A program made the position numbers and the translations under genes. The notes under the pieces are model-generated. The model made no database searches, had not been told where the DNA came from, and saw only the letters and a list, made by a program, of their open reading frames with translations. A stretch of DNA of 64,000 bases from assembly GCA_937923515.1 (NCBI GenBank), contig CALDUF010000027.1, forward strand, positions 1-64,000, in the 5' to 3' direction. Positions 16,323 through 25,472 of this stretch are shown here, piece after piece. Numbering within the stretch: the stretch's first letter is position 1; each line of letters begins with the position of its first letter. The stretch is from an uncultured Flavobacteriaceae bacterium. GTDB taxonomy: Bacteria; Bacteroidota; Bacteroidia; Flavobacteriales; Flavobacteriaceae.

Positions 16323-17702
16323 TCATCCTAAAAATTTAAATACCTTTCTTAGCAAACTTATTTTCCCATCATACGGTGCGTACCTAAACGAAGGGTCAAA
16401 CCAGGTGCCACGTTTCATTATAGCTTGTTCGTGCGAAAATGTATCAAAACCATGTTTGCCATGATATTTACCTATGCCGCTGTTACCAATACCGCCAAAT
16501 GGTAATTTAGCGTTACCAAAATGAACCAATACGTCGTTTATAACACCACCACCAAATCTGAATTTCTCAATAGTGTTTTTAATAAATGTTTCATTTTTAG
16601 AAAAGATATAAAACGACAATGGTGTATCATTATGTAAAATAATAGCTTCTATATCTTCTTCTGTATCATACGTAATAATAGGTAAAATAGGTCCGAAAAT
16701 TTCTTCTTGCATTATGGGGTTTTCTATATTTGGAGCATCAATAAGCGTTGGAGAAATATAATTTTGAGATACATCTATGGTACCTCCAAACAGGATGGTT
16801 TCGTCATGCAACAAACGTTTTAATCTATCTATATTTTTTGAGTTGATAATCCTTGGAAAGTCCTGTGATAATTTAGGGTCATCTCCGTACCGTTTTACAA
16901 TTTCATGTATTAAAGCCTCAACAATAGCGGTTTTAATAGACGACTTTACCAACATATAATCTGGCGCAATACACGTTTGCCCACCATTAAATAATTTGCC
17001 CCAAACCACTCTGCGCGCTACTAGTTTTAAATTACTAGTGTCGTCAACAATACATGGCGATTTTCCACCTAATTCTAATGTTGTCGGTGTAAGATGTTCT
17101 GCAGCTGCTTTTGCTACTATTTTACCAACCTTAGTACTGCCAGTAAAAAAGATGTAATCCCAGTTTTGGGCTAATAATTCGGTTGATGTTTCAACACCAC
17201 CTTCAATAGATATCGCTGTGTTTTCAGCAAATACGGCTTCTATAATTTGCGTAATGAGTTGAGATGTGTTTTGGGTAAGTTCACTGGGTTTTAATACCAC
17301 AGTATTTCCAGCTGCAATTGCCATAATTAGAGGTTCCATGGCTAATAAAAACGGATAATTCCAAGGTGCAATTATAAGCACGGTGCCATAAGGCGTCTTA
17401 TAGATATAGTCTTTAGAAGGAAAAGTGAGTAAAGATGATGTAATGCGTTTGGGTTTAGCCCATTTTTTTAGATGTTTTATCGCAAGATTTAATTCTGAGA
17501 TTACCAAACCAAATTCACTAATATAAGTCTCAAAGGCAGATTTTTTAAAATCGCTGTGTAGTGCGTCTAATATAGCTTGCTCTTTACTTATAATTTCAGC
17601 TTTTAAAGCTTTAAGTAATTGTAATCGTTGCGATACGTCTTTTGTACTCTGGGTTAAAAAGTGTGCTTTTTGGGACGCTATTATTTCAGGGATTGATTTC
17701 AT
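16323..17702 (-). CDS. Aldehyde dehydrogenase (NAD(P)+), class 3-like
   Basis: 459 aa, the short form without the N-terminal extension of ALDH1/2. E210 in LELGGKSPC and the nucleophile C244 in NGGQTCIAPDY are the catalytic pair; FTGSTKVG is the nucleotide-binding turn. The best overall fit is the class 3/fatty aldehyde group that oxidises medium to long aliphatic aldehydes. It starts 17 nt after the pseudouridine synthase stop, so the two may be co-transcribed. The specific substrate is unknown. Confidence 0.92.
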   Translation of the reverse strand: MKSIPEIIASQKAHFLTQSTKDVSQRLQLLKALKAEIISKEQAILDALHSDFKKSAFETYISEFGLVISELNLAIKHLKKWAKPKRITSSLLTFPSKDYIYKTPYGTVLIIAPWNYPFLLAMEPLIMAIAAGNTVVLKPSELTQNTSQLITQIIEAVFAENTAISIEGGVETSTELLAQNWDYIFFTGSTKVGKIVAKAAAEHLTPTTLELGGKSPCIVDDTSNLKLVARRVVWGKLFNGGQTCIAPDYMLVKSSIKTAIVEALIHEIVKRYGDDPKLSQDFPRIINSKNIDRLKRLLHDETILFGGTIDVSQNYISPTLIDAPNIENPIMQEEIFGPILPIITYDTEEDIEAIILHNDTPLSFYIFSKNETFIKNTIEKFRFGGGVINDVLVHFGNAKLPFGGIGNSGIGKYHGKHGFDTFSHEQAIMKRGTWFDPSFRYAPYDGKISLLRKVFKFLG

Positions 17703-17719
17703 CCTTTAAAGATAAAACA

Positions 17720-18418
17720 TTAAAGGCATGCATTCCAAATAGGATCACCTGGTGGTGGGGCACTTACCGATAGTGTTTCTTTTTTTACAGGATGTACAAA
17801 AGCAATGTGTTTTGCGTGTAAATGTATGCTAGCATCTTTATTACTTCTGTCAAAACCATATTTTAAATCACCTTTTATAGGGCTACCAATTTTAGAGAGT
17901 TGGGTTCTAATTTGGTGATGCCGCCCTGTTTCCAGCTGTACTTCTAATAATGTGTAATTATCTAAGGTTTTTAAGGTTTTGTAATGCAGTATTGCTTTTT
18001 TACTGTCTTTTACCTCTTTACTATGTGCGTAAGATTTGTTGTTTTTAGGATTCTTTTTTAACCAATGCGTAAGTGTGTCTTCTTGTTGTGCAGGCGCCTG
18101 CTTTACAACAGCCCAATACGTTTTTTTTATGTCTTTTGATACAAAGAGTTTATTTAATCTTGGAAGCACTTTACTGGTTTTTGCAAAAATAACAATGCCA
18201 GACGTTGGTCTATCCAAACGATGTACAGTGCCTAAATACACATTTCCAGGTTTGTTATATTTCTCCTTAATATAGGCTTTTACCACATCACTAAGCGGTG
18301 TATCGCCAGTTTTATCGCCTTGAACAATGTCACCTGCGCGTTTGTTTACAATAATAATGTGATTATCTTCATAAAGCACAAGAAGATTGTTTTGATTTGA
18401 AAGTATTTTTTTTGACAC
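17720..18418 (-). CDS. RluA-family RNA pseudouridine synthase
   Basis: 232 aa. The catalytic motif VHRLDRPTSG gives D69 as nucleophile; later GRHHQIRTQLSKIGSPIKGDLKYG is the conserved C-terminal motif. No S4 domain is present, matching the short RluA-like group (RluC/D length is larger). Starts at GTG 18418. The target (23S rRNA or tRNA) cannot be decided. It is followed closely by the aldehyde dehydrogenase gene. Confidence 0.92.
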   Translation of the reverse strand: MSKKILSNQNNLLVLYEDNHIIIVNKRAGDIVQGDKTGDTPLSDVVKAYIKEKYNKPGNVYLGTVHRLDRPTSGIVIFAKTSKVLPRLNKLFVSKDIKKTYWAVVKQAPAQQEDTLTHWLKKNPKNNKSYAHSKEVKDSKKAILHYKTLKTLDNYTLLEVQLETGRHHQIRTQLSKIGSPIKGDLKYGFDRSNKDASIHLHAKHIAFVHPVKKETLSVSAPPPGDPIWNACL

Positions 18419-18507
18419 GAACCTTTAGTATTGATATTACTGTCTCAAAAGCGCTAAGGCGCTATGATTAAAAACAATGACATGTACTGCTTATTGAGAT
18501 TGAAAAC

Positions 18508-19326
18508 TTAATATTGTTCATTCTCATTAGGAAAATCTTGCGATTTTACATCATCAACATATTGAGAGATCGCGCCACTCATTTCTTCATATAAGTTTAA
18601 ATAACGACGTAAAAACCTTGGGTTAAATTCATGCGTCATCCCAATCATATCGTGTAATACTAATACTTGTCCGTCTACACCAGCACCAGCTCCAATTCCT
18701 ATAATAGGAATACTCACGCTTTTTGCCACTTGTTCTGCTAACTTCGCAGGAATTTTTTCTAATACAATACCAAAACATCCTAATTTTTCTAGCATTTTGG
18801 CATCTTCTATAAGTTGTTCAGCTTCTTGTTCTTCTTTAGCACGCACCGTATACGTTCCAAATTTATATATAGATTGAGGTGTTAAACCTAAGTGGCCCAT
18901 TACTGGAATACCAGCATTTAAAATTCGCTTAATAGATTCTTTTATTTCTTTGCCACCTTCTAGCTTTACAGAATGTGCGCCGCTTTCTTTCATAATTCTA
19001 ATGGCAGAACGCAATGCTTCTTTAGGATCACTTTGGTAACTTCCAAAAGGTAAATCTACCACAATAAGAGCTCTGTCGATGGCTCTAACTACCGATGATG
19101 CATGATAAATCATTTGATCTAAAGTTATAGGCAACGTAGTTTCATGGCCTGCCATAACGTTACTTGCAGAATCACCTACCAATATCACATCAACACCAGC
19201 ACTATCTACAATTTTGGCCATGGTGTAATCATAAGCGGTAAGCATAGATATTTTTTCGCCAGTAGATTTCATATCAACAAGTGATTTTACGGTAACGCGC
19301 TTATATTCTTTTTTAGCAGTAGACAT
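18508..19326 (-). CDS. panB: 3-methyl-2-oxobutanoate hydroxymethyltransferase
   Basis: First committed step of pantothenate synthesis: transfers a hydroxymethyl group from methylene-tetrahydrofolate to 2-oxoisovalerate giving ketopantoate. 272 aa. Family signatures [40 protein letters not shown] and [19 protein letters not shown] are all present, including metal-binding Asp and the catalytic Glu in LEKIP. Cytoplasmic. 89 nt upstream of the RluA-type gene; transcription together is possible but not obvious. Confidence 0.97.
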   Translation of the reverse strand: MSTAKKEYKRVTVKSLVDMKSTGEKISMLTAYDYTMAKIVDSAGVDVILVGDSASNVMAGHETTLPITLDQMIYHASSVVRAIDRALIVVDLPFGSYQSDPKEALRSAIRIMKESGAHSVKLEGGKEIKESIKRILNAGIPVMGHLGLTPQSIYKFGTYTVRAKEEQEAEQLIEDAKMLEKLGCFGIVLEKIPAKLAEQVAKSVSIPIIGIGAGAGVDGQVLVLHDMIGMTHEFNPRFLRRYLNLYEEMSGAISQYVDDVKSQDFPNENEQY

Positions 19327-19879
19327 GTGTTATCAATTTTTGATTGCTGGTAAAAATAGTAAATAAAGCTATTGTAGGTAAAATTATTCTATGAAGATTG
19401 TAGTCAATTTTATTTTTAAAAAAATAGTACAACGTATATTCAATTTTATACCATTTAAATATTGACTGTTTTACCTCAAAACGTCATTTTGCTTTTTAAC
19501 ATTGTAACCTTTTAATGTTAGCCAGCTAACATTAAGCGGTCTGCCTAAGTTTTGATATCAAAAGCATAAAACATAAAATTTTGTTAAAATTAAGTTTTTT
19601 TGAAATTATTGAAAATCATAAATACTTGATTATTAGGTTTTTGTTTAATTTTTTTGTTGGTCTTTTGTTTTGATTTTAAAATTGTGTTGTAAGTAAAGTA
19701 TAAGCTTTCTACTAACTCTGTGTTGAGAATTCAGAAAAAAATGATACTAATTTTCTTGACATTTTATTACTCCGTTTTGGCCAAAACATAGTGATTTTTA
19801 ATCGATAGAATTATATAAAAAAGCAAACCAGCTACATTGTAATTCATCCAAAATAATTTAAACAAAAAAATATATAAAA
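19327..19879. other. 553-nt noncoding region with three perfect palindromes
   Basis: Very AT-rich with no credible gene. It carries TTAATGTTAGC (19512-19522) and its inverse GCTAACATTAA (19525-19535), TTTTGATATCAAAA (19550-19563) and GTTTTGGCCAAAAC (19774-19787). It separates panB (leftwards) from the lipoprotein gene (rightwards), so it holds both promoters. Confidence 0.6.
19512..19563. promoter_or_regulatory. Two adjacent palindromes
   Basis: An 11-bp perfect inverted repeat with a 2-nt centre (19512-19535) and a 14-bp self-complementary site TTTTGATATCAAAA (19550-19563), 14 nt apart. They could be operators of the divergent genes, or the first a transcript hairpin. Function is not known. 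Confidence 0.4.
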
Positions 19880-21202
19880 ATGAAAAATTTTAGAAATACC
19901 ACCGCAGCCATATTATTGGCAGTTTTAGGCCTAACGTCTTGCGATATTAATGATGATGGCGATACTATACTTATTGAAGAAACTCCTACAGCAGCAGAAC
20001 TTTTGTTAAATAGTATACGAGCAGACGGCGGAACACCTTTTGATGTATCAAACCCTGCATTAACATTTACTAGTGCTCAAAATGTGTTTTTACCTAGTGT
20101 TTTAGGTATTGATTTTAGAGTAGATAGAAGCGTTGTACCACAAGGGCCAACTGCTAGATTCCCTATGTTTAGAGGATGGGAAACCTTACCAGATGGCAGT
20201 CAAAGAGAGGCGTATTATGTAATAACTGAAGCATCAGACGCTAATTTAGCAAGAGACTTAGGTGTTATTTTCGCACCAAGAATGGCAGCAGCTATAGGTT
20301 CTGGAGGTGAACAAGACTCACAATGGACTGAGGACGGTAGGCTAGTTTTTGAAGGGTCTGTAGATTTTTCACCTAAACGCTCATTAATTGCAGGCGGACC
20401 TTCTGAGGATGGTATGTTAGTAGGATTTCCTCCAGCTGAAGTTAACCCTGGCGCCATAGCAGATGATAATTGGTCTTCGTTTGTTGTATTACCAGATACT
20501 AATATTGTAATTAATGCGCAATTAGTGGCTAACAGCACAGGAATTCATGACAGAATACCTCATCCTGATGGTAACAGTCAAGCACAGGAAGACGATTTAA
20601 ATAACCCTAATTTTGCACCAGATCAAGCATCAGTAGTAATGCAGCTTTTAGACGGATGGCATGATGATAGACCTTATTATTTTCATATTGTAACTGATAC
20701 TTCCGATCCTGCACCTGCAGCTATAGAACTTGGGGTATTTGCTCCTAAACTAAATAACTTACCTGCTTTTGGTTTGTTTCCAGGCGGCTCAATGCTACCA
20801 TTTAGCCCAACTGCAAATGGAAGAACTGTTGATACTGGAGACGGGCAAGGCGTACAAGGTTTAAATACTGCGTCTTTAAGCGATCGCCAAGTGCAAGATC
20901 CTACAAATACATTTCCAATAGACCCTAGTGATTCTAGATATTCGCCAATGTGGGATGCTCACATTACAGAGTTTACTGTACCTGCTGATGAACGTCCAAT
21001 TTTAACAAGTTTTGATCAAATTAACACGTTATTAGAGCAAGGTATTTTAATTCCTTTTAGAGGAAACCTTAACCAAGAGCCTTTAGCAAATTCGTTATCT
21101 AATTTGTTAACAGCTACAGGCGCAATCATCAACTGTCCGGTAATTACGCAACCAGATGGTAGCGTGATAGGCACACAAATAGGGTTACCTAGAAATCAAT
21201 AA
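19880..21202 (+). CDS. Outer-membrane-type lipoprotein, unknown
   Basis: 440 aa. Signal peptide with lipobox LGLTSC (Cys at residue 21), then an acidic linker DINDDGDTILIEE. The mature part is beta-rich; notable blocks are GWETLPDGSQREAYYVITEASD, PHPDGNSQAQED and YSPMWDAHITEF near residue 355. The last is reminiscent of DUF7482-type proteins, but I am not certain. Monocistronic, with a strong terminator at 21251. Probably anchored in the outer membrane; role unknown. Confidence 0.8.
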   Translation: MKNFRNTTAAILLAVLGLTSCDINDDGDTILIEETPTAAELLLNSIRADGGTPFDVSNPALTFTSAQNVFLPSVLGIDFRVDRSVVPQGPTARFPMFRGWETLPDGSQREAYYVITEASDANLARDLGVIFAPRMAAAIGSGGEQDSQWTEDGRLVFEGSVDFSPKRSLIAGGPSEDGMLVGFPPAEVNPGAIADDNWSSFVVLPDTNIVINAQLVANSTGIHDRIPHPDGNSQAQEDDLNNPNFAPDQASVVMQLLDGWHDDRPYYFHIVTDTSDPAPAAIELGVFAPKLNNLPAFGLFPGGSMLPFSPTANGRTVDTGDGQGVQGLNTASLSDRQVQDPTNTFPIDPSDSRYSPMWDAHITEFTVPADERPILTSFDQINTLLEQGILIPFRGNLNQEPLANSLSNLLTATGAIINCPVITQPDGSVIGTQIGLPRNQ

Positions 21203-21250
21203 ATAAAAAGTTTAAATATTTAAACGTAACACCTTAGTTATAAATAATTT

Positions 21251-21285
21251 AAAAAGTCAAGAACACCAGTGTTCTTGACTTTTTT
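21251..21285. terminator. Bidirectional intrinsic terminator
   Basis: GTCAAGAACAC (21256-21266) and GTGTTCTTGAC (21269-21279) make an 11-bp stem flanked by A5 and T6 runs, so it can stop transcription from both sides. It sits between the lipoprotein gene and the convergent T9SS protein gene. Confidence 0.9.
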
Positions 21286-21297
21286 ATTAACTAAAAA

Positions 21298-22053
21298 TTA
21301 TTCTCTTTTAATAATTTTAAAAGACTTTTCGTTGCCGTTTTGATTGGTTGTTAAAATATAAATACCTACTGATAAATTGTAACCATTAATAGGGAGTTTG
21401 TAATTTTGATTATCTTCTGAAATGGTAATATTACCAGAAGTTATAGCGCGCCCCATGATATCATAAAGCACAAAATCTACAGGTTCAGATTGTGATAAAC
21501 TTACCACTCTAAGATTAACGTCGTTTACAAACGGATTAGGATATACTGATGCATTATAACCATCTTCTTCTTCAACCACGATGAATGGGTCGGTAATAGA
21601 AATTTTTAATTCACTTAAACCAAAACAATCTCCACCAAAATTTGAATTTGCTGTAATTAATACAAATCTTGCTTTTGAAGCATTAAAGTTAGGGCCTTCC
21701 ATACCTTGGTATGTTGAAGCACCAGTAGCTTGTTCTATATTAAAAGTGCCTAAATTATCCCATGTTACGCCATCTAAAGAATAATCGATGTTAAACTCAT
21801 TAATACCGTAATCTAAATGTTTAGGAGCGTTGCTATTCCAAAATTGTGTTTCGTTAAGTACGTAATCATATCCTAAATCGTACATAATCCAATGCGTTTC
21901 ACCATAAGATGAAATGGGGTTTTGTGATGGTTCACAAGATACCCAACCGTCAAACCAATTGGTGCTGTGTCTGTCTGGATAACACTGCGCACCTAGTGTT
22001 TGCAATCCAAAAGCAAAAAATAATATTATGTATAGATAAACGTTTTTCATCAT
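21298..22053 (-). CDS. T9SS-secreted protein with discoidin-like domain
   Basis: 251 aa. Signal peptide (residues 1-22), a F5/8 type C (discoidin)-like region in the middle (WIMYDLGYDYVLNETQFWN ... ARFVLITA), then a type A sorting domain at about 170-251 (VYPNPFVNDVNLRV, LYDIMGR, LSVGIYILTTNQNG, FKIIKRE). Exported through the type IX system and probably surface-attached or released. Its ATG overlaps the stop of the DUF1501 gene (ATGA), making it the third gene of that operon. Confidence 0.9.
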   Translation of the reverse strand: MMKNVYLYIILFFAFGLQTLGAQCYPDRHSTNWFDGWVSCEPSQNPISSYGETHWIMYDLGYDYVLNETQFWNSNAPKHLDYGINEFNIDYSLDGVTWDNLGTFNIEQATGASTYQGMEGPNFNASKARFVLITANSNFGGDCFGLSELKISITDPFIVVEEEDGYNASVYPNPFVNDVNLRVVSLSQSEPVDFVLYDIMGRAITSGNITISEDNQNYKLPINGYNLSVGIYILTTNQNGNEKSFKIIKRE

Positions 22054-23468
22054 GTTATATTCATAAAACCTAATGGTGAAGCACCACTGTTTGTGTCATA
22101 AAAATTAGATAAATTGGGTAAAATAGTATTTAAATCTGATGCCGAAACACCAAACCAAAGTGCCAATTCTGCCATGTATAAATCTGCAGCAGTGGTAGGT
22201 ACCAATACACCACTCCTTAAATCTAAATCACTATCTAAGGCAAGTGTAGGATAGTCTCCGTATATTTCTCTACCGTTTACAGCACCTCCCATCATAAAAG
22301 CGTTTCCGCCCCAAGCATGGTCTGTACCGTTACCGTTTGATGTTAATGTTCTAGAAAAATCCGAAACACTAAATGTAGTGACACAATCGTTCATATTTAA
22401 TTCGAACATCAAACTATTAAAATAGCTTAAGGCATCATTTACTTCTTTTAAATTTTCACCATGATTGATAAGCAATTCATCATGATTATCAAAACCGCCA
22501 ATTTCTACAAAGAAAATTTGCCTAGAAAAACCAAGTGTATCTCTAGCACCAATGGTTTTAGCAACCATTCTTAATTGCTCTGCTAGATTGTTATCTTCTG
22601 GTAGCGGTGTTACAAACTCCTGTATACCATCTACAGCAGATTGAAATGCTAAATTGGCATCATTAGAGGTTTTAATTGTGTTTTTATAAGTGTTTTTATA
22701 AATATCTTGATAGTCTTTTTCCAGCATTGAGTTTAGCGCTTGGGTTTTCAATTCGTTAAAAAAACCGTTGCGACCATAACCATTTATACCTACACTACCT
22801 GATCGTTTTATGGCATAAGGTGTGATTTGATCGCCTCGCTGAAAAATATTTGCACCACGAAGCGAAATATTCATAGATATTTCATCACTAGAATTCATAG
22901 ATTGTACCAAATCTGCAATTTTGCCACCCCAACCAATATTTGAGCGTTCTGCTGGATTACCAGTTTGCCATTGCTGTGATTGATCAGAATGTGAAAACAA
23001 CCCAAGTGGTGTTTTAACTAAGTTATTTCTAATATCACTTTTAGTAGAAGGCTCAATTAAAGTACCAACATTAGCTAAGAATGCTAAATTACCACCCTCA
23101 AACATTTGTTGCATATCAGCAAGTTGTGGATGTAAACCAAAAACTCTACCATCACTTGTATTTGGGTTTATTTGTAAAATATCGTTTTGCGGAATCGCTA
23201 AGTTAGAGCGCGATGTCGCATACTCGTTGTATTCTATGTTCCCTTTAGGAATTAGCATATTAAAGGAATCGTTTCCGCCACTTAACATCAAACAAACTAA
23301 AGCTTTATAATCTCCGCCATATGTAGTAATAATAGACGAATTATCAGTTGCCGCAGCTGCCATTGCCTTTAAGTTGATTAAAGAAGAAAATAAAGTAGTA
23401 TAACCCAGTGCAGCACACGAGTTTCCTAAAAACTTTCTTCTAGACATTGTGTTTTTTTTCTTCGTCAT
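22050..23468 (-). CDS. DUF1501 family protein
   Basis: 472 aa. Begins with a twin-arginine signal (MSRRKFLGNSCAALG within residues 8-22), so probably exported folded by Tat. Family hallmarks: LVCLMLSGGNDSFNMLIP, the metal-site-like FFVEIGGFDNHDELLINHGENL and TFSVSDFSRTLTSNGNGTDHAWGGNAFMMGG. DUF1501 proteins relate to sulfatase/alkaline phosphatase-like folds and almost always accompany DUF1800. It lies 5 nt after the DUF1800 gene and overlaps the T9SS gene by 4 nt. Biochemical role unknown. Confidence 0.94.
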   Translation of the reverse strand: MTKKKNTMSRRKFLGNSCAALGYTTLFSSLINLKAMAAAATDNSSIITTYGGDYKALVCLMLSGGNDSFNMLIPKGNIEYNEYATSRSNLAIPQNDILQINPNTSDGRVFGLHPQLADMQQMFEGGNLAFLANVGTLIEPSTKSDIRNNLVKTPLGLFSHSDQSQQWQTGNPAERSNIGWGGKIADLVQSMNSSDEISMNISLRGANIFQRGDQITPYAIKRSGSVGINGYGRNGFFNELKTQALNSMLEKDYQDIYKNTYKNTIKTSNDANLAFQSAVDGIQEFVTPLPEDNNLAEQLRMVAKTIGARDTLGFSRQIFFVEIGGFDNHDELLINHGENLKEVNDALSYFNSLMFELNMNDCVTTFSVSDFSRTLTSNGNGTDHAWGGNAFMMGGAVNGREIYGDYPTLALDSDLDLRSGVLVPTTAADLYMAELALWFGVSASDLNTILPNLSNFYDTNSGASPLGFMNIT

Positions 23469-23473
23469 AGGTT

Positions 23474-25279
23474 TTATTTAAGTATCACATAATCTGGACT
23501 AATCATTAAAAGATATAGCGCCATTTTTACTCTTAAGTCGGCTTGCGTAGTATCATCATTCCATCCTCTAGTTATACCATCAACAGCAGTTACAATAGTT
23601 TGTTTTGTGTCTTCTGAAAGTTGGCCACGGGTAAACAGTTTGTCTAATTGATTAATTAAAACTTCGCTATCTTTTGCATAGTATTTTAAGCCTTCAAAAT
23701 CTAAAGGTGTGCCTTCTAGCTCTAAACCCCAAGTGCGTAATACTTCATACCAACGCAAATTGGTCCATGCATCCACCTGATTTAAATAATTAATACTAGT
23801 TGCCGTATCGTGAATTTGAAATTCTGGAGCTACGATATTTGCAGACGCAAACGCACTATTTGGAACGTAATCTGGTAGAAAAAAGTTAAATACGCTTGGT
23901 GCAGATAACGGTGCTTGTCCTGTATTCCTATAAAAATCAAATCCGTTGTTCCAAAAACGATTGTCGTCATTATCCAAATCTATTTGTCGCACTACATTGA
24001 AATAGCGCATCATGGGTTCAATCATTTTTCCACTTGTTGGGTTTTCAATCCAGCTACAACTTCTAGCTTCTTCATCTAAAAGAATGGCTTTAACTACAGC
24101 TTTCATATTACCTCTAACACCTTTTGTATTATTAAATGCAGCACTTACGCGCGATATATAACCAGGTGAAGGGTTTGATTTTACCAATTGCTGAATTAAA
24201 CGTTTTGAAATAAACGGTGCTGTGTTTTTATGATTGAAGAGATGATCTATAGCAGCATCTATATCTTGCATGCCCGATTGGCCACCAGGTATGGTATAGC
24301 CATTTAATAATTGTTTAGATCCAGGTTCGTGCCATTCATCATACATTAGCATTGGTATATCTTTTCTGGCTTGATAGTGTCCTAAGCCAAATCGAGGTGT
24401 TCTATCTGAAAAATCTTCTACATCGGCAGGTCCTAGTCCTGTGAATACTTTGGCAAATTCTTTTATATCGTCATTATCATAAGTTGGAATGCGATTACCA
24501 TCTCCATCTAAAATATAGGTGCCGTTTTGGTTTAACTCGTAAAGCCCAATGGTAAATAATTGCATAATTTCTCGTGCATAATTTTCATCAGGATGAATGT
24601 TTCTCTCTGGAATACTTTTTGGGTTGTTATAATGACTTAAATACACACCCATCATAGGATGCATTGTAACATCTTTAAGTAAATTTTTAAAATTCCCAAA
24701 AGCGTTATCTTTTAAAACATCGTAGTAATCTGCTAAACCAACACCATAACCCGATAAATTGGATTCTCTAGAAATAACCAAAATTTCGCTCAATGCTAGG
24801 GCGATTCTTTGGCGTAGTAGGTCTTGGTTGTTAATATTACTTTGCCACCAAGCATACATAAAATACTGCCAGTTGAGATTATCAAAATCATCAGCATTTC
24901 CACCGTTGGATATATGAATTTGTTTAGCCTCAGCATAAATATCTTGAGATAATTGTTGTAGGGGTTGCGAGTCTATACTAAATTGATTGTCTATCCAATC
25001 TTCAAAATTTATTTCTGATACTGTTTTAATATACTCTAAATCGGTGCCAAAAGTAGCTTGGGCTAAAAAACGTGACGTTTCTAATAATCGTCCATCTAAT
25101 CCTTCACCATTTATAGTGTTAATGGCATTTGCACTTTCTCTCCAGTCTGTTTTTTGTTGTTGACTACTAGAGGTTACAGTAATACCTTTGCTGTGGCCTG
25201 CACCTAAATAGTCTCTGTAATTTTGAGCATGACCACTAATTGTTAAGCATGAAAGTATAAAGAGTAGATATGTTTTCAT
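23474..25279 (-). CDS. DUF1800 family protein
   Basis: 601 aa with a signal peptide (MKTYLLFILSCLTISGHA). Family blocks include LAQATFG, LRQRIALALSEILVIS, HPMMGVYLSHYNNPK, NYAREIMQLFTIGLYELNQNG and PSVFNFFLPDY. DUF1800/DUF1501 pairs are exported and of unknown biochemistry; they are frequent in marine Bacteroidota and Planctomycetota. It is the first gene of a three-gene operon with DUF1501 and a T9SS cargo protein. A cluster of CGATAA hexamers lies in its upstream region. Confidence 0.94.
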   Translation of the reverse strand: MKTYLLFILSCLTISGHAQNYRDYLGAGHSKGITVTSSSQQQKTDWRESANAINTINGEGLDGRLLETSRFLAQATFGTDLEYIKTVSEINFEDWIDNQFSIDSQPLQQLSQDIYAEAKQIHISNGGNADDFDNLNWQYFMYAWWQSNINNQDLLRQRIALALSEILVISRESNLSGYGVGLADYYDVLKDNAFGNFKNLLKDVTMHPMMGVYLSHYNNPKSIPERNIHPDENYAREIMQLFTIGLYELNQNGTYILDGDGNRIPTYDNDDIKEFAKVFTGLGPADVEDFSDRTPRFGLGHYQARKDIPMLMYDEWHEPGSKQLLNGYTIPGGQSGMQDIDAAIDHLFNHKNTAPFISKRLIQQLVKSNPSPGYISRVSAAFNNTKGVRGNMKAVVKAILLDEEARSCSWIENPTSGKMIEPMMRYFNVVRQIDLDNDDNRFWNNGFDFYRNTGQAPLSAPSVFNFFLPDYVPNSAFASANIVAPEFQIHDTATSINYLNQVDAWTNLRWYEVLRTWGLELEGTPLDFEGLKYYAKDSEVLINQLDKLFTRGQLSEDTKQTIVTAVDGITRGWNDDTTQADLRVKMALYLLMISPDYVILK

Positions 25280-25347
25280 GATTTTATAGTTGAATAAGCT
25301 TTTTTGTAAGTTTTTTACGTCTTAATACACTCAAATATAAACAAATA

Positions 25348-25403
25348 ACCGATAATTAGATAGTTTTTTCGATAAGTTACATATTCATTTATCGTTTTAT
25401 CGA
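25348..25403. promoter_or_regulatory. Cluster of CGATAA/TTATCG hexamers
   Basis: Four copies within about 55 nt upstream of the DUF1800 operon: two in one orientation (near 25350 and 25370) and two in the other (near 25389 and 25398). TCGATAA (25369-25375) and TTATCGA (25397-25403) form a perfect inverted repeat. A binding cluster for one regulator is inferred. Confidence 0.35.
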
Positions 25404-25472
25404 GGTTTTTTGTGTTTTGATGAAAATTTAACGCTGTATGTGTGTAATTTATTGTGAATCAGTCAATTTGGA

